A stretch of 64,000 bases of DNA from Pseudomonas sp. Ant30-3 (GCF_000690905.1 NZ_JMCL01000019.1:1-64000); one strand, 5' to 3'. Numbered from the stretch's first letter, positions 17,164 through 27,147 are shown. Made by a program: numbers and translations. Notes: generated by a model not told the origin, from the letters alone.

Positions 17164-18402
17164 ATGCCCAGCCAAGCGCCGTTGCTGTTACGTCATCACC
17201 GCCCATTTATTGCGTTCTGGCTGGCCAGGGTATTCACCGCCAGTGGCTTTCAGATGCTTACGGTCGCCATTGGCTGGAACCTTTATCAACTGACCGGCAA
17301 CGTGCTCGACCTCGGTCTGGTCGGGCTGGTCGAATTTGCCCCGCGTGTTCTGTTCATGCTGCACACCGGGCATGTGGCGGACCGTTACGACCGGCGCAAG
17401 GTCGCGGCCATCTGCCAGTCGCTGCAAGCCTTGATCGCCCTGTCGCTGGCGATCGGCAGCGCGACCGATAACGTCACGCGTGAAATGATCTTCATCCTCG
17501 CCTTCCTGCTGGGCGCCGCACGATCCTTCGAGATGCCGACTACGCAGGCCCTTTTACCGAGCATCGTGCCCAAAGCACTGTTTCCTCGTGCGGTGGCTGC
17601 TGCTCAATCGGCGCAGCAATCGGCAACCATCGTTGCCCCGGCACTCGGTGGCTTGCTCTATGCCTTTGGCAGCGTCTGGGTTTACGGCCCGACGGTGATC
17701 CTTTACGTAATCGCCTGCCTGTTGATGCTCAACCTGCCCGCGCGGCAAACACCGTTAAACAAAGGCAAAGCGACGCTGGATTCGTTGCTCGCAGGCATCC
17801 GCTTCATCCGCAGCCGCCCGGACATTCTCGGGGCGATTTCCCTTGACCTGTTTGCCGTGTTGCTCGGCGGCGCGACGGCGCTGCTGCCGGTGTTCGCCAA
17901 GGACATTCTGCTGACCGGGCCATGGGGGTTGGGCCTGTTGCGCTCGGCGCCGGCCGTTGGCGCGCTGTTGATGTCGCTGTGGCTGGCGCGTTTTTCGGTG
18001 GATCGACAGGTCGGGCGCGTAATGTTTACCGCCGTCGGCGTGTTCGGCGTCGCGACAATCGCCTTCGGCCTGTCAACGTCGTTCTGGTTTTCCCTGGCGG
18101 TGCTGGTGGTGTTGGGTGCGGCCGACATGATCAGCATGGTGATCCGCGCCTCGTTTGTGCAACTGGAAACCCCGGACGAAATGCGCGGCCGGGTCAGCGC
18201 CGTGAACGGTCTGTTCATCGGCGCTTCCAATCAGTTGGGCGAATTTGAATCGGGCGTGACCGCGCACTGGTTCGGCACGGTCCCGGCAGTGGTGATGGGC
18301 GGCATCGGCACGCTGGTGGTCACCGGGGTCTGGATCAAATTGTTCCCGACCCTGGCCAACCGCGACCGCATGCACGAGCCGCTTGAGGAAGTGAAAGCCT
18401 AG
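17164..18402 (+). CDS. MFS exporter (EntS/MFS_3-like)
   Basis: A 412-residue protein with about 12 transmembrane helices. MFS signatures include GHVADRYDRRKV in the loop 2-3 (about residues 74-85) and GGLLYAFGSVWVYGPT. The FWLARVFTASGFQMLTVAIGWNLYQLTGNVLDLGLVGLVEFAPRV start resembles the enterobactin-exporter type rather than sugar importers. The substrate is unknown. Its stop codon overlaps that of the convergent molybdoenzyme subunit (shared CTAG at 18399-18402). Confidence 0.82.
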   Translation: MPSQAPLLLRHHRPFIAFWLARVFTASGFQMLTVAIGWNLYQLTGNVLDLGLVGLVEFAPRVLFMLHTGHVADRYDRRKVAAICQSLQALIALSLAIGSATDNVTREMIFILAFLLGAARSFEMPTTQALLPSIVPKALFPRAVAAAQSAQQSATIVAPALGGLLYAFGSVWVYGPTVILYVIACLLMLNLPARQTPLNKGKATLDSLLAGIRFIRSRPDILGAISLDLFAVLLGGATALLPVFAKDILLTGPWGLGLLRSAPAVGALLMSLWLARFSVDRQVGRVMFTAVGVFGVATIAFGLSTSFWFSLAVLVVLGAADMISMVIRASFVQLETPDEMRGRVSAVNGLFIGASNQLGEFESGVTAHWFGTVPAVVMGGIGTLVVTGVWIKLFPTLANRDRMHEPLEEVKA

Positions 18403-20600
18403 AGCAGCTTGTCCAGGGTGATCGGGAAGTCCCGCACCCGTTTACCAGTGGCGTGATAGATCGCGTTGGCCACCGCTGCCGCCACCCCGACGATGCCAAT
18501 TTCGCCAACGCCTTTGGAGCCCAGGGCATTGACGATTTCGTCGTGTTCTTCGACGAACAGCACATCGATGTCGCCAATGTCCGCGTTCACCGGGATGTGG
18601 TACTCGGCCAGGCTGTGGTTCATGTGGCGGCCCAGCGTGTGGTCGGTTTGCGTCTCTTCGTGCAGCGCCATACCAACACCCCAGACGACACCGCCGAGGA
18701 TCTGGCTGCGCGCCATCTTCGGATTGACTACCCGACCGGCCGCGATCGCGCTGACCACCCGGTTGACCTTCACCGTGCCCAGGTGCTCATCCACCAGCAC
18801 CTCGACAAACACCGCCGAATGGGTGGCCGTGGCGTAGGCTTCGCGCTTCTTGTCCGGTTCGGCATCGACCTGCGCCTCCAGCTTTTCTTCCCCGCTGTTG
18901 CGGGCAAGCTCGGCCAGGGCGATGCGCGCGTCTGCGAAAGTCAGCATGCCGTCTTCGAACACTGCTTGCTCCGAGGTTACAGCGCTGAAGGCCGGCGAAG
19001 TTTGCCGCGCCACCGCCAGTAACTTTTCCTTCAACGCTTCGCAAGCCTGCTGCACGGCCGTACCGACCGAGGACACGGTGAACGAGCCACCCTGCAATGG
19101 CGCCGTCGGCAACGAAGAATCGCCGAGGACAAACGTGACGTTCTCCACGGCAACACCTGACGCTTGCGCGGCGATTTGCGTCATCACCGTGTAAGTCCCG
19201 GTGCCGATGTCCGTCGTCGCGCTGCTGACGGTCAGTTTGCCATTCTGATCAAGACTGGCCTTGGCACTGGCCTTTTGTTGCATGGCCTCCCAAACGCCGC
19301 CGGCCATGCCCCAGCCAACCAGTTGATGGCCCTGACGCATACTGCGCGGTTCAGGGTCACGCTGATCCCAGCCGAAGCGCTTGGCGCCTTGCGCATAGCA
19401 CTCACGCAGCTCTTTGCTGGAATAGGGTTTGTCTTCGTTCTGATTGCGCTCGGCATAATTGACCAAGCGCAATTGCACCGGGTCGATCGCCAAGGCGCAG
19501 GCCAGTTCGTCCATAGCGCATTCCAGACCGATCAACCCCAGCGCCGCGCCCGGGGCGCGCATGTCCAAGGGGGTGAAGACATCCAGGGGCACCAGTTTGT
19601 AAGTCAATTGCACGTTGTCGCAGTGGTAGAGCATGCCGCTCCACTCCACCACGTGCTCGGTAAAATCTTCAAAACGCGACGTCTGGCCGATGGCCGTGTG
19701 GCCGACCGCGAGCAAGCGGCCATTGGCGGCTGCGCCCAATTGCAGGCGCTGCAGCGTGCGAGGGCGATAGCCAAACGTAAACATCTGCTGGCGCGTCAGC
19801 GTCACACGCACCGAACGTTTCAGGTGCAACGCCGCCATCACCGCCAGCGGCAGTTGATATTGCGGACGCAAACCTGAGCCAAACGCGCCACCGACATAGG
19901 CGGCGAAAATTCTGACCTGTTGTTTCTCCAGACCGAAGACTTTCTGCACGTAAGACTGACAGTTCTGCGGGCCTTGGGTCTTGTCGTGAATATGCAAACT
20001 GTCGTCCGCTTGAAACAACACCGTACTGGCATGCGGTTCCATCGGATTGTGGTGCTCGATCGGCGTGCTGTAATTGAGGTCGAGACTCAACGCCGCCCCG
20101 GCAAACTCGGCCTGAAAATTCCCACGAGGTTCGGGCAATTCTGCAGGGGCCGGATGCGCTTCGTCCTGCAGCGTCAACAGATCAGTCTGATGGGGCTGGA
20201 TTTCGTACTCGATCTTCACCAACGAGCCGGCGTAGCGCGCCAGTTCGAGATTGTCAGCCACCACCAGCGCCAGCGGTTGACCGCTGTACAGCACGCGGTC
20301 GTTGTACAACGGACGGAATGGCGAACCTTCCGCCGAATCGGCGTCGTCGTAGCTTTCATCGTAACTGGCGATTTTCGGCCGATTGGTGTGATCAATCACG
20401 GCGATCACGCCTGGCAGAGCCAGGGCCCGCGATGCATCAATGCTCACAACACGCCCATTGGCGATGGAACTCGACACCACGCTGCCGTGAAGCAGGCCTT
20501 CTTCGGGATACTCACCGGCATAGCGAGCCTGACCGGTTACTTTCAAGCGGCCGTCGACCCTGTCAAGCGGCTGGCCCATTGGTTTCGTGAGGGTATTCAT
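18399..20600 (-). CDS. paoC: PaoC-like molybdenum-cofactor subunit of aldehyde oxidoreductase
   Basis: This 733-residue xanthine-oxidase-family subunit binds the molybdenum cofactor and oxidises the substrate. Its length equals E. coli PaoC. It has an N-terminal substrate-channel domain, QGPQNCQSYVQKVFGLEKQQVRIFAAYVGGAFGSG (moco region), MRAPGAALGLIGLECAMDELA with the active-site-type arginine, and GSKGVGEIGIVG near the end with the catalytic glutamate. Aromatic aldehydes are the likely substrates by family; the sequence does not settle it. It overlaps paoB by one base. Confidence 0.87.
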   Translation of the reverse strand: MNTLTKPMGQPLDRVDGRLKVTGQARYAGEYPEEGLLHGSVVSSSIANGRVVSIDASRALALPGVIAVIDHTNRPKIASYDESYDDADSAEGSPFRPLYNDRVLYSGQPLALVVADNLELARYAGSLVKIEYEIQPHQTDLLTLQDEAHPAPAELPEPRGNFQAEFAGAALSLDLNYSTPIEHHNPMEPHASTVLFQADDSLHIHDKTQGPQNCQSYVQKVFGLEKQQVRIFAAYVGGAFGSGLRPQYQLPLAVMAALHLKRSVRVTLTRQQMFTFGYRPRTLQRLQLGAAANGRLLAVGHTAIGQTSRFEDFTEHVVEWSGMLYHCDNVQLTYKLVPLDVFTPLDMRAPGAALGLIGLECAMDELACALAIDPVQLRLVNYAERNQNEDKPYSSKELRECYAQGAKRFGWDQRDPEPRSMRQGHQLVGWGMAGGVWEAMQQKASAKASLDQNGKLTVSSATTDIGTGTYTVMTQIAAQASGVAVENVTFVLGDSSLPTAPLQGGSFTVSSVGTAVQQACEALKEKLLAVARQTSPAFSAVTSEQAVFEDGMLTFADARIALAELARNSGEEKLEAQVDAEPDKKREAYATATHSAVFVEVLVDEHLGTVKVNRVVSAIAAGRVVNPKMARSQILGGVVWGVGMALHEETQTDHTLGRHMNHSLAEYHIPVNADIGDIDVLFVEEHDEIVNALGSKGVGEIGIVGVAAAVANAIYHATGKRVRDFPITLDKLL

Positions 20601-21586
20601 CAGGCGTGGCCTCCCAGCGCGGCTTCGCTCAGGGCGCGGACAATGGCCCGGCGCGCCAGTTTCACTTTGAAAGCGTTGTGTTCCAGCGGTTCGGCGTTTT
20701 GCAGCAACGCGTCGGCAGCGGCGGCGAAGGTTTCTTCACTGACCGATTTACCCACCAGCCACTTTTCCACGTCCAGGTCGCGCCACGGCTTGTGCGCCAC
20801 GCCGCCCAGTGCCAATCGCGCCTCACCAATGACCGATCCGCTGATCTCCAGCGCGGCGGCCACCGAGACCAGCGCGAACGCGTAAGACGCCCGGTCACGA
20901 ATCTTCAGGTAATGACTGTTTGCAGCGAAGCCAGCAGCGGGCAGTTCGACAGCGGTGATCAACTCATCATCAGCCAACTGGTTATCGCGCTCGGGCGAAT
21001 CACCGGGCAAACGATGGAAGTCGGCGAACTCGATGGTCCGCGCGCCGGCCGGTCCCTGAACATGAACCACTGCACCCAGCGCGGCCAGCGCCACACACAT
21101 GTCGGACGGATGCGTGGCAACGCATTGCGCACTCGCACCGAGGATGGCGTGAATCCGGTTCAGCCCGTCTCGCGCCGGGCAACCGCTGCCCGGTTCGCGC
21201 TTGTTGCAGGGCACGTTGGCGTCGTAGAAGTAATAGCAGCGCGTGCGTTGCAGCAAATTGCCGCCGGTGCTGGCCATGTTGCGCAATTGCGGCGAGGCAC
21301 CGGCGAGGATCGCTTGAGAGAGCAACGGGTAGCGCTGTTCGATCAACGGGTGCCAGGCCAGATCGGCATTGCTCACCAAGGCGCCGATCATCACCCCACC
21401 GCTGTCCGTCTCCGTCACGTCACGCAACGGCAGACTGGTGATGTCGATCAGGTGTTCCGGGCGAGCGATGTTTTCCTTCATCAAATCCAGCAGGTTGGTC
21501 CCGCCGGCGATGAAACGGGACGTGGGCCCGGCAAGATCAACGGCGCTCTGCACCGAATCCGGTTTGCTGTACTGGAAGGGATTCAT
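20600..21586 (-). CDS. paoB: PaoB-like FAD subunit with extra Fe-S motif
   Basis: This 328-residue FAD-binding subunit contains FIAGGTNLLDLMKEN (residues 25-39, FAD pyrophosphate loop) and TGGNLLQRTRC. The insertion with cysteines C117, C127 and C136 (TRC-x9-C-x8-C) matches the additional iron-sulphur segment characteristic of PaoB and absent from ordinary xanthine dehydrogenase FAD subunits. It overlaps paoA by four bases (ATGA), so translation is coupled. Confidence 0.88.
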   Translation of the reverse strand: MNPFQYSKPDSVQSAVDLAGPTSRFIAGGTNLLDLMKENIARPEHLIDITSLPLRDVTETDSGGVMIGALVSNADLAWHPLIEQRYPLLSQAILAGASPQLRNMASTGGNLLQRTRCYYFYDANVPCNKREPGSGCPARDGLNRIHAILGASAQCVATHPSDMCVALAALGAVVHVQGPAGARTIEFADFHRLPGDSPERDNQLADDELITAVELPAAGFAANSHYLKIRDRASYAFALVSVAAALEISGSVIGEARLALGGVAHKPWRDLDVEKWLVGKSVSEETFAAAADALLQNAEPLEHNAFKVKLARRAIVRALSEAALGGHA

Positions 21587-22116
21587 TGCTCACCTCCTTG
21601 CCCGGCGCGTTGACGGCAGGCGGGAAGCGCCTCTTCGATGGCATCGCGAATATTGCTGTAGGCACCACAGCGGCACAGGTTGCCGCTCATCAGTTCCTTG
21701 ATCTGCTCGGTTGTCTGCGCCCGCCCCTCATTGGCCAGTCCGACCGCAGAACAAATTTGCCCCGGCGTGCAATAACCGCACTGGAAGGCGTCGTGCTTGA
21801 TGAAGGCCTGTTGCATCGGATGCAGTTGATCACCTTCAGCCAAGCCTTCAACCGTGGTCAATTCAGCTCCGTCACACATCACCGCCAGCGTCAGGCAGGC
21901 GTTCACCCGCTTGCCGTTGAGCAACACCGTGCAGGCACCGCACTGGCCGTGATCGCAGCCTTTCTTGGTGCCGATCAGGTCCAGTTGCTCACGCAGCAAG
22001 TCGAGCAATGTGGTCCAGGGCAGGACCTCAAGCTGACGCTCCTGGCCATTCAAAGTCAGTTTCAGCGGGTGGCGGACGAACGCCGGTTGCGCCACGTCGG
22101 GAGTGGTCACGCTCAT
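21583..22116 (-). CDS. paoA: PaoA-like [2Fe-2S] subunit, no export signal
   Basis: This 177-residue electron-transfer subunit has two [2Fe-2S] clusters: plant-type CDHGQCGACTVLLNGKRVNAC (about residues 54-74) and the helical CGYCTPGQ...CRCGAY. The ATG at 22116 has GAGGTG upstream. Unlike E. coli PaoA, the N-terminus (MSVTTPDVAQPAF) has no twin-arginine signal, and none appears in the short upstream extension. The complex is therefore predicted to be cytoplasmic. It is the first gene of the paoABC operon; no PaoD maturation gene is adjacent. Confidence 0.9.
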   Translation of the reverse strand: MSVTTPDVAQPAFVRHPLKLTLNGQERQLEVLPWTTLLDLLREQLDLIGTKKGCDHGQCGACTVLLNGKRVNACLTLAVMCDGAELTTVEGLAEGDQLHPMQQAFIKHDAFQCGYCTPGQICSAVGLANEGRAQTTEQIKELMSGNLCRCGAYSNIRDAIEEALPACRQRAGQGGEQ

Positions 22117-22267
22117 AAACACCTCACGGTTGGTCGTATGTTCGCGGCGTTTTGGCAAACCGCCGTCATAAGGGGTACGACTTCGGGGGTTTGCGAGCGT
22201 TCAAGGGGATTGATAGGCGATATAAAACCTTAATGAAGCGCCAAACGTGCCATTCGCGGCCAAGCCG

Positions 22268-22819
22268 TTAGACCGGTAACTCCGCCGCCACCGTCGTCCG
22301 CGTGGCCTTGCCACACAGTTGCTCAACCAGCGTCAGGGCGAATTCCAGGGCTGCGCCGGAGCCTTGCGCGGTGATGCAGTTGCCATCGACCACCACCGGT
22401 TGGTCGACGAAATTGCAGCCTGAGAGTTGATGACTGGTGCTCGGCAGACAGGTCATGCGGCGCTGACGCAACACGCCAGAGGCTTGCAGCGCCAGCGCGG
22501 GTGCTTCGGCAATGCCGGCGAACAGGCGCCCGGCCGCCGCTTGATCCTTGATCAGTTGCTGCAAAGGTTGATGGGCCGCCAGATGCTGCGCGCCAACGGC
22601 ACCGCCGGGCAGGACAATCAGGTCGAACGGTTGCGCGAGCAGATCCACCAGCATCGCGTCGGCAGTCAAGCGGGTGCCGCGGGCACAGGTCAGCATGCGC
22701 CGCCGCTCGATACTGGCGACCACCACTTCCACTTGTGCGCGGCGCAGCACGTCTATCAAGGTCACGGTTTGCAGGTCGTCGATGCCCTCGGCGAGGGTTA
22801 TTAAAGCTCTAAAGGTCAT
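22268..22819 (-). CDS. DJ-1/PfpI superfamily protein lacking the catalytic cysteine
   Basis: This 183-residue protein is colinear with YajL/DJ-1 (EGIDDLQTVTLIDVLRRAQVEV at the start, IVLPGGAVGAQHL in the middle, ITAQGSGAALEFALTLVEQLCG near the end). At the nucleophile elbow, where DJ-1 has AICAxP, it reads GIAEAP: the conserved cysteine is alanine 104. The usual acidic partner (Glu-Glu in YajL) is Asp-Asp. It is therefore unlikely to be a standard glyoxalase/deglycase and may be a binding or scaffold member. It sits 151 bases downstream of paoA on the same strand's upstream side, not clearly in that operon. Confidence 0.82.
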   Translation of the reverse strand: MTFRALITLAEGIDDLQTVTLIDVLRRAQVEVVVASIERRRMLTCARGTRLTADAMLVDLLAQPFDLIVLPGGAVGAQHLAAHQPLQQLIKDQAAAGRLFAGIAEAPALALQASGVLRQRRMTCLPSTSHQLSGCNFVDQPVVVDGNCITAQGSGAALEFALTLVEQLCGKATRTTVAAELPV

Positions 22820-22887
22820 GTGCGAAGGTCCACGGAATGATCTTTAGAGCGTAGTCAGCTTTCCAGACCCTTGTTCGGGTCCAGCCG

Positions 22888-23334
22888 TTACTTGATGTAA
22901 AGCTGCGTCGACATCGTATTGCCGGGGGCGTTGATCGACGTATTTCTGAACGTGAAAGTGCCCTCCTGCTTGCCCGCCAGATCGAGAACGTACAGATAAC
23001 CGACAGTTTTCTTGCCGGCCGTGCATTCCGTCAGGTTGCCGTTATCAAATGCGCAGACCGGCGTTCGCGTGCCGTTGACTTCAAAACCGTCCAGGGCGAC
23101 ATGCGCCTTACGGCCATAGCCGACCTCCAGCACGTAGACCTTGATGTTCGGCCCACCGTGATCGCAGCGCGTGCGTTCCTGTCCGGGCGTGATGTCTTCA
23201 AAACCGCAGGCCGGCGATTCGACCTTGAGCACCTTGAGCTGGCTCAACGCGCCCGCCGAGGCCGCTGACGCACTTGGCGCGCTCACCAACAGGGCGAGCA
23301 ACAGACCGAATCCGCCAAACAGACGCTTTTTCAT
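22888..23334 (-). CDS. Secreted hypothetical protein (possible DUF4879/YolA-like)
   Basis: A 148-residue protein with a clear Sec signal peptide: KKR, a hydrophobic stretch (LFGGFGLLLALLVSA) and cleavage after about residue 24 (SASA|ASAGAL). The mature part has four cysteines (PACGFED, TRCDHGG, PVCAFD, TECTAG) that could form two disulfides, and the pattern KVYVLEVGYGRKAHVALDGFEVNG. The HGG...VLEVGYG layout reminds me of DUF4879 proteins, with low certainty. Function unknown; probably periplasmic or extracellular. It is transcribed alone, divergent from the purine permease. Confidence 0.75.
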   Translation of the reverse strand: MKKRLFGGFGLLLALLVSAPSASAASAGALSQLKVLKVESPACGFEDITPGQERTRCDHGGPNIKVYVLEVGYGRKAHVALDGFEVNGTRTPVCAFDNGNLTECTAGKKTVGYLYVLDLAGKQEGTFTFRNTSINAPGNTMSTQLYIK

Positions 23335-23555
23335 GCACGACCCACTGTTCCGAAAACCAGCACGCAGTATGGCGCGTTTGGCTTTAACGCAAAACATCGA
23401 CGACGAACGCAGCCATCAGCAGCCACAACCCCACGCTGCTGGTATGATGCGCGGCTTTTTCCGACCCACAGAAAATAACAGGCGCGATCAGTGCCCTGTG
23501 CTTTGCTGTTGAAGTCCATACATTCACGGCGCCGGGCGCGCCACGGGGAGCAGAC

Positions 23556-24851
23556 ATGCTGGAAAGGCTGTTTCAACTCAAGGCACACAACACCAACGTG
23601 CGCACCGAGATTCTTGCGGGCGTCACGACCTTCCTGGCCATGGCCTACATTTTATTCGTCAACCCGAGCATCCTCGGCGAGACCGGCATGGACAAAGGTG
23701 CGTTGTTCGTTGCGACGTGCCTGGCAGCCGCCATCGGCTCCGCAGTGATGGGCCTGATCGCCAACTACCCGATCGCCCTCGCGCCAGGCATGGGCCTGAA
23801 CGCCTTCTTCACCTACACCGTCGTGCTGCACATGGGCCATACCTGGCAAGTAGCGCTGGGCGCGGTGTTCATCTCGGCGGTGCTGTTCTTTTTGTTGTCG
23901 ATCTTTCGCATCCGCGAATGGATCATCAACAGCATCCCGTTGCCGCTGCGCTCGGCGATTGCCGCCGGTATTGGTCTGTTCCTGGCGTTGATCGCCCTGC
24001 ACAACGCCGGCATCGTGGTCAGCAACCCCGCCACCATGGTCGGCCTCGGTGACCTGAAACAACCTGCGCCAATCCTTGCGACGCTTGGTTTTGCCTTGAT
24101 CGTTGCGCTGGAAGCCTTGAAGATCCGCGGCGCCGTGCTGATCGGCATTCTGGCCGTGACTACAGTGTCGATCGTGATGGGCTTCACCCCGTTCGGCGGC
24201 GTGACGTCGATGCCGCCATCGCTGGCGCCGACCTTCCTGCAACTGGACATCAAAGGTGCGCTGGACATTGGCCTGCTCAGCGTGATTTTTGCCTTCCTGT
24301 TCGTCGACCTGTTTGACAACTCCGGCACCTTGATCGGCGTTGCAAAACGCGCCGGGCTGATGGGCAAGGACGGCCACATGCCGAAAATGGGCCGCGCCCT
24401 GATTGCCGACAGCACCGCGGCCATGGCCGGCTCGCTGCTGGGCACATCGACCACCACCAGCTACATCGAATCCGCAGCCGGCGTCAGCGCCGGTGGCCGC
24501 ACGGGGTTGACCGCCATCGTCGTAGCGGTTCTGTTCCTGCTGGCGTTGTTCTTCTCGCCATTGGCGGCCAGCGTTCCAGCCTTTGCCACAGCGCCGGCGT
24601 TGCTGTTCGTCGCCGTGTTGATGACTTCCGGCCTGGCCGAAATAGACTGGGACGACATCACCGTAGCTGCACCGGTGGTGGTCACTGCGCTGGCCATGCC
24701 GTTCACTTATTCCATCGCCAATGGCATCGCCTTCGGTTTCATCGCCTGGACCGCCATCAAGCTGCTGTCCGGCCGCGCTCGTGAGCTCAATCCGGCGCTG
24801 GTGATTCTGTCAATTCTGTTCGTGATCAAGCTGGGTTGGTTCAACGCATGA
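23556..24851 (+). CDS. NCS2 purine permease (AzgA-like, adenine/guanine/hypoxanthine)
   Basis: This 431-residue inner-membrane symporter has 12-14 hydrophobic segments. AzgA-group signatures are [21 protein letters not shown] at the start, [34 protein letters not shown] and [25 protein letters not shown]. Members import purine bases with protons. The trmA gene overlaps its stop by four bases, so the two form an operon. I see no purine riboswitch fold in the 5' region. Confidence 0.92.
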   Translation: MLERLFQLKAHNTNVRTEILAGVTTFLAMAYILFVNPSILGETGMDKGALFVATCLAAAIGSAVMGLIANYPIALAPGMGLNAFFTYTVVLHMGHTWQVALGAVFISAVLFFLLSIFRIREWIINSIPLPLRSAIAAGIGLFLALIALHNAGIVVSNPATMVGLGDLKQPAPILATLGFALIVALEALKIRGAVLIGILAVTTVSIVMGFTPFGGVTSMPPSLAPTFLQLDIKGALDIGLLSVIFAFLFVDLFDNSGTLIGVAKRAGLMGKDGHMPKMGRALIADSTAAMAGSLLGTSTTTSYIESAAGVSAGGRTGLTAIVVAVLFLLALFFSPLAASVPAFATAPALLFVAVLMTSGLAEIDWDDITVAAPVVVTALAMPFTYSIANGIAFGFIAWTAIKLLSGRARELNPALVILSILFVIKLGWFNA

Positions 24852-25927
24852 CATTTGATTCTCAGGCTTACGCCGTTCAGCTCGAAGAAAAGGTCACGCG
24901 CCTGCGTGATCTGCTGGCTCCGTTCGATGCACCCGAACCGGTGGTCTTTGACTCGCCGCTGCAAAACTTCCGTCTGCGTGCCGAATTCCGCCTGTGGCGC
25001 GAGGCCGGCGAACGCCACTACGCGATGTTTTCCCAGGAAGACAAACGTACGCCGATCCTCATCGAAGAATTCCCGATCGCCAGCCTGCGTATCAACCAGT
25101 TGATGCCACAGTTGAAAGCGGCCTGGCAGGCCAGCGCGGCGCTCAGCCACAAGCTGTTTCAGGTGGAGTTTCTGACCACGCTGGCCGGCGATGCGATGAT
25201 CACGCTGTGCTATCACCGCCCGCTCGACGAGCATTGGCACGTGGCGGCGTCGAAGCTCGCGGCGGACCTGAACGTGAGCATCATTGGTCGCTCCAAGGGC
25301 AAGCGCGAAGTCATTGGTCACGACTATGTAGTCGAGCGGCTCGAAGTCGGCGGTCGCACCTTCAGCTATCGCCAACCGGAAGGCGCGTTCACCCAGCCCA
25401 ACGGCACGGTGAATCAGAAGATGCTCAATTGGGCCTACGAATCATTGGGCGATCGCACTGATGATTTGCTGGAGTTGTATTGCGGCAACGGCAACTTCAC
25501 CCTGCCCCTCGCCACTCGTGTGCGCAAAGTGCTGGCGACTGAAATCAGCAAGACTTCAGTCAATGCGGCGCTGAGCAATCTCAGCGAAAACGCTGTGAAT
25601 AACGTGACGCTGGTGCGCTTGTCGGCCGAAGAGCTGACCGAAGCACTGAACGAAGTGCGCCCCTTCCGCCGCCTGCACGGCATCGACCTCAAGAGCTATG
25701 AGTTTGGCAGCGTCTTCGTCGACCCGCCGCGCGCCGGCATGGACCCGGACACCTGCGAACTGACGCGACGTTTCGATAACATTCTGTACATTTCCTGCAA
25801 CCCGGAAACCCTGGCCGCCAATATTGCCCAACTGCACGACACCCACCGGATCACCCGCTGCGCGATGTTCGACCAGTTCCCATGGACCCATCACATGGAA
25901 TCCGGGGTGTTGTTGACTCGGCGTTGA
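24848..25927 (+). CDS. trmA: tRNA (uracil-5-)-methyltransferase TrmA
   Basis: This 359-residue SAM enzyme makes m5U54 (ribothymidine) in the T-loop of tRNAs. It shows [14 protein letters not shown] (motif I, about residues 211-224), [14 protein letters not shown] and the catalytic-cysteine segment [13 protein letters not shown]. Length matches the proteobacterial family. The ATG at 24848 is inside the ATGA shared with the permease stop, indicating coupled translation. An intrinsic terminator follows. Confidence 0.96.
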   Translation: MTFDSQAYAVQLEEKVTRLRDLLAPFDAPEPVVFDSPLQNFRLRAEFRLWREAGERHYAMFSQEDKRTPILIEEFPIASLRINQLMPQLKAAWQASAALSHKLFQVEFLTTLAGDAMITLCYHRPLDEHWHVAASKLAADLNVSIIGRSKGKREVIGHDYVVERLEVGGRTFSYRQPEGAFTQPNGTVNQKMLNWAYESLGDRTDDLLELYCGNGNFTLPLATRVRKVLATEISKTSVNAALSNLSENAVNNVTLVRLSAEELTEALNEVRPFRRLHGIDLKSYEFGSVFVDPPRAGMDPDTCELTRRFDNILYISCNPETLAANIAQLHDTHRITRCAMFDQFPWTHHMESGVLLTRR

Positions 25928-25949
25928 TTGCCACTGAGTGAAACAGAAC

Positions 25950-25973
25950 AGCCGTCACTGCGACGGCTTTTTT
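25950..25973 (+). terminator. Terminator after trmA
   Basis: The stem AGCCGTC/GACGGCT (25950-25956 and 25962-25968) has a 5-base loop and is followed by six T residues. Confidence 0.88.
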
Positions 25974-26096
25974 GTGGGTGTTCAAACAGTGCTATCTGGT
26001 TTGCGCGGGCGCCTGAAAAAAGGGTAAGCATTCCTTCCGCTAATTTGATAAACACATTTCAAAACCTTTGAATCCGATCCCCCGGCGCAATCATCC

Positions 26097-27008
26097 ATGC
26101 AGCGAACCTTCGACGATCTTCAGCTCGGCAGCATCGAATTGTTCTGCCTGGCCGCCGAGGCCGGCAGTTTTACCGCTGCGGCGCTGGTGGCCGGGGTGAC
26201 GCCGGCTGCCGTGAGTCGCTCGGTATCGCGCATGGAGGAGCGCCTCGGCGTGCGCCTGTTTGCGCGCACCACCCGCAGCGTGAAACTGACCGACAGCGGT
26301 CGGCGTTATTACGAAGAGTGTCGTCAGGCGCTGGCGCAACTGGTCGAAGCGCAACGCGAAATCATGGGGCAGCAGCAGGAGCCTTCAGGGACGCTGCGCA
26401 TCAGCATTCCGACGACCTACGGCCATCACCGGATCCTTCCGTTGTTGCCGGCGTTTCGCGAGCGCTTCCCCCTGGTCAAGGTCGAGTCGCACATCAGTAA
26501 CCGCAACATCGATTTCGTCGGCGAAGGCTACGACATCGCCATTCGCGTGCGGGCGATTCCGGATTCCGGGCTGATCGCCCGACACCTCGAAGATGCCGCG
26601 TTGGTGATGATTGCCAGCCCCGATTATCTGAAGCGCGCCGGTGTGCCGCAGACCCTGAACGACCTCAAGCACCACGAATGCATCCAGTACGAATTGCCCA
26701 GTAGTGGTCGGCGGATTGCCTGGCTGTTCAACGACAATAGCGAGCAGCGCGAGATTCTCGCCGAAGGCAACTTCGGTTGCTCCGACGACGTTCTGGGTGG
26801 CGTGACGTTGGCAAAACATGGCGCCGGATTGTTCCAGACGTATCGTTTTATCGTTGAGAAGGAATTGGCCGATGGCTCGCTGGTGGAAATTCTCCAGCCT
26901 TATGGCGGTCGCTCGCGCCCCTTCACGCTGCTCTATCCGCAAAGTCGACATATGCCCCTGCGTGTAAGGGCCTTCATCGATTTCCTGGTTGAACAAATAC
27001 CGCGTTGA
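26097..27008 (+). CDS. LysR-family transcriptional regulator
   Basis: This 303-residue regulator has an N-terminal winged helix (SIELFCLAAEAGSFTAAALVAGVTPAAVSRSVSRMEERLGVRLFARTT, about residues 10-60) and a periplasmic-binding-protein-like effector domain (SGTLRISIPTTYGHHRILPLLPAF onward). It is of the DhcR/AaeR-like LysR branch by general look. No divergent partner gene lies upstream (trmA ends 170 bases before, with a terminator). The downstream shikimate-catabolism genes are candidate targets, but a TetR regulator is the better candidate for those. Confidence 0.88.
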   Translation: MQRTFDDLQLGSIELFCLAAEAGSFTAAALVAGVTPAAVSRSVSRMEERLGVRLFARTTRSVKLTDSGRRYYEECRQALAQLVEAQREIMGQQQEPSGTLRISIPTTYGHHRILPLLPAFRERFPLVKVESHISNRNIDFVGEGYDIAIRVRAIPDSGLIARHLEDAALVMIASPDYLKRAGVPQTLNDLKHHECIQYELPSSGRRIAWLFNDNSEQREILAEGNFGCSDDVLGGVTLAKHGAGLFQTYRFIVEKELADGSLVEILQPYGGRSRPFTLLYPQSRHMPLRVRAFIDFLVEQIPR

Positions 27009-27068
27009 ATCGCCATAGCGTCCGATCACCGCACACAAACGCTTGAGGCAACGTCGGTTTGATTGACC

Positions 27069-27087
27069 AAATTAACCGTCTAGTACA
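27069..27087. promoter_or_regulatory. Operator-like motif upstream of the dehydrogenase gene
   Basis: Read on the minus strand this is TGTACTA-N3-GGTTAATTT. It matches TGTACTA-N3-AGTTAGTTT at 30979-30997, upstream of quiC1 and the MFS gene. The half-sites resemble an ACTAAC/GTTAGT palindrome of the kind bound by TetR proteins, and a tetR gene lies between the two units. Confidence 0.5.
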
Positions 27088-27147
27088 ATTTATCTCCACA
27101 GGCTGAAATCAGGCCGATTCCAAAAACAATAACCGGAGATATTCACG

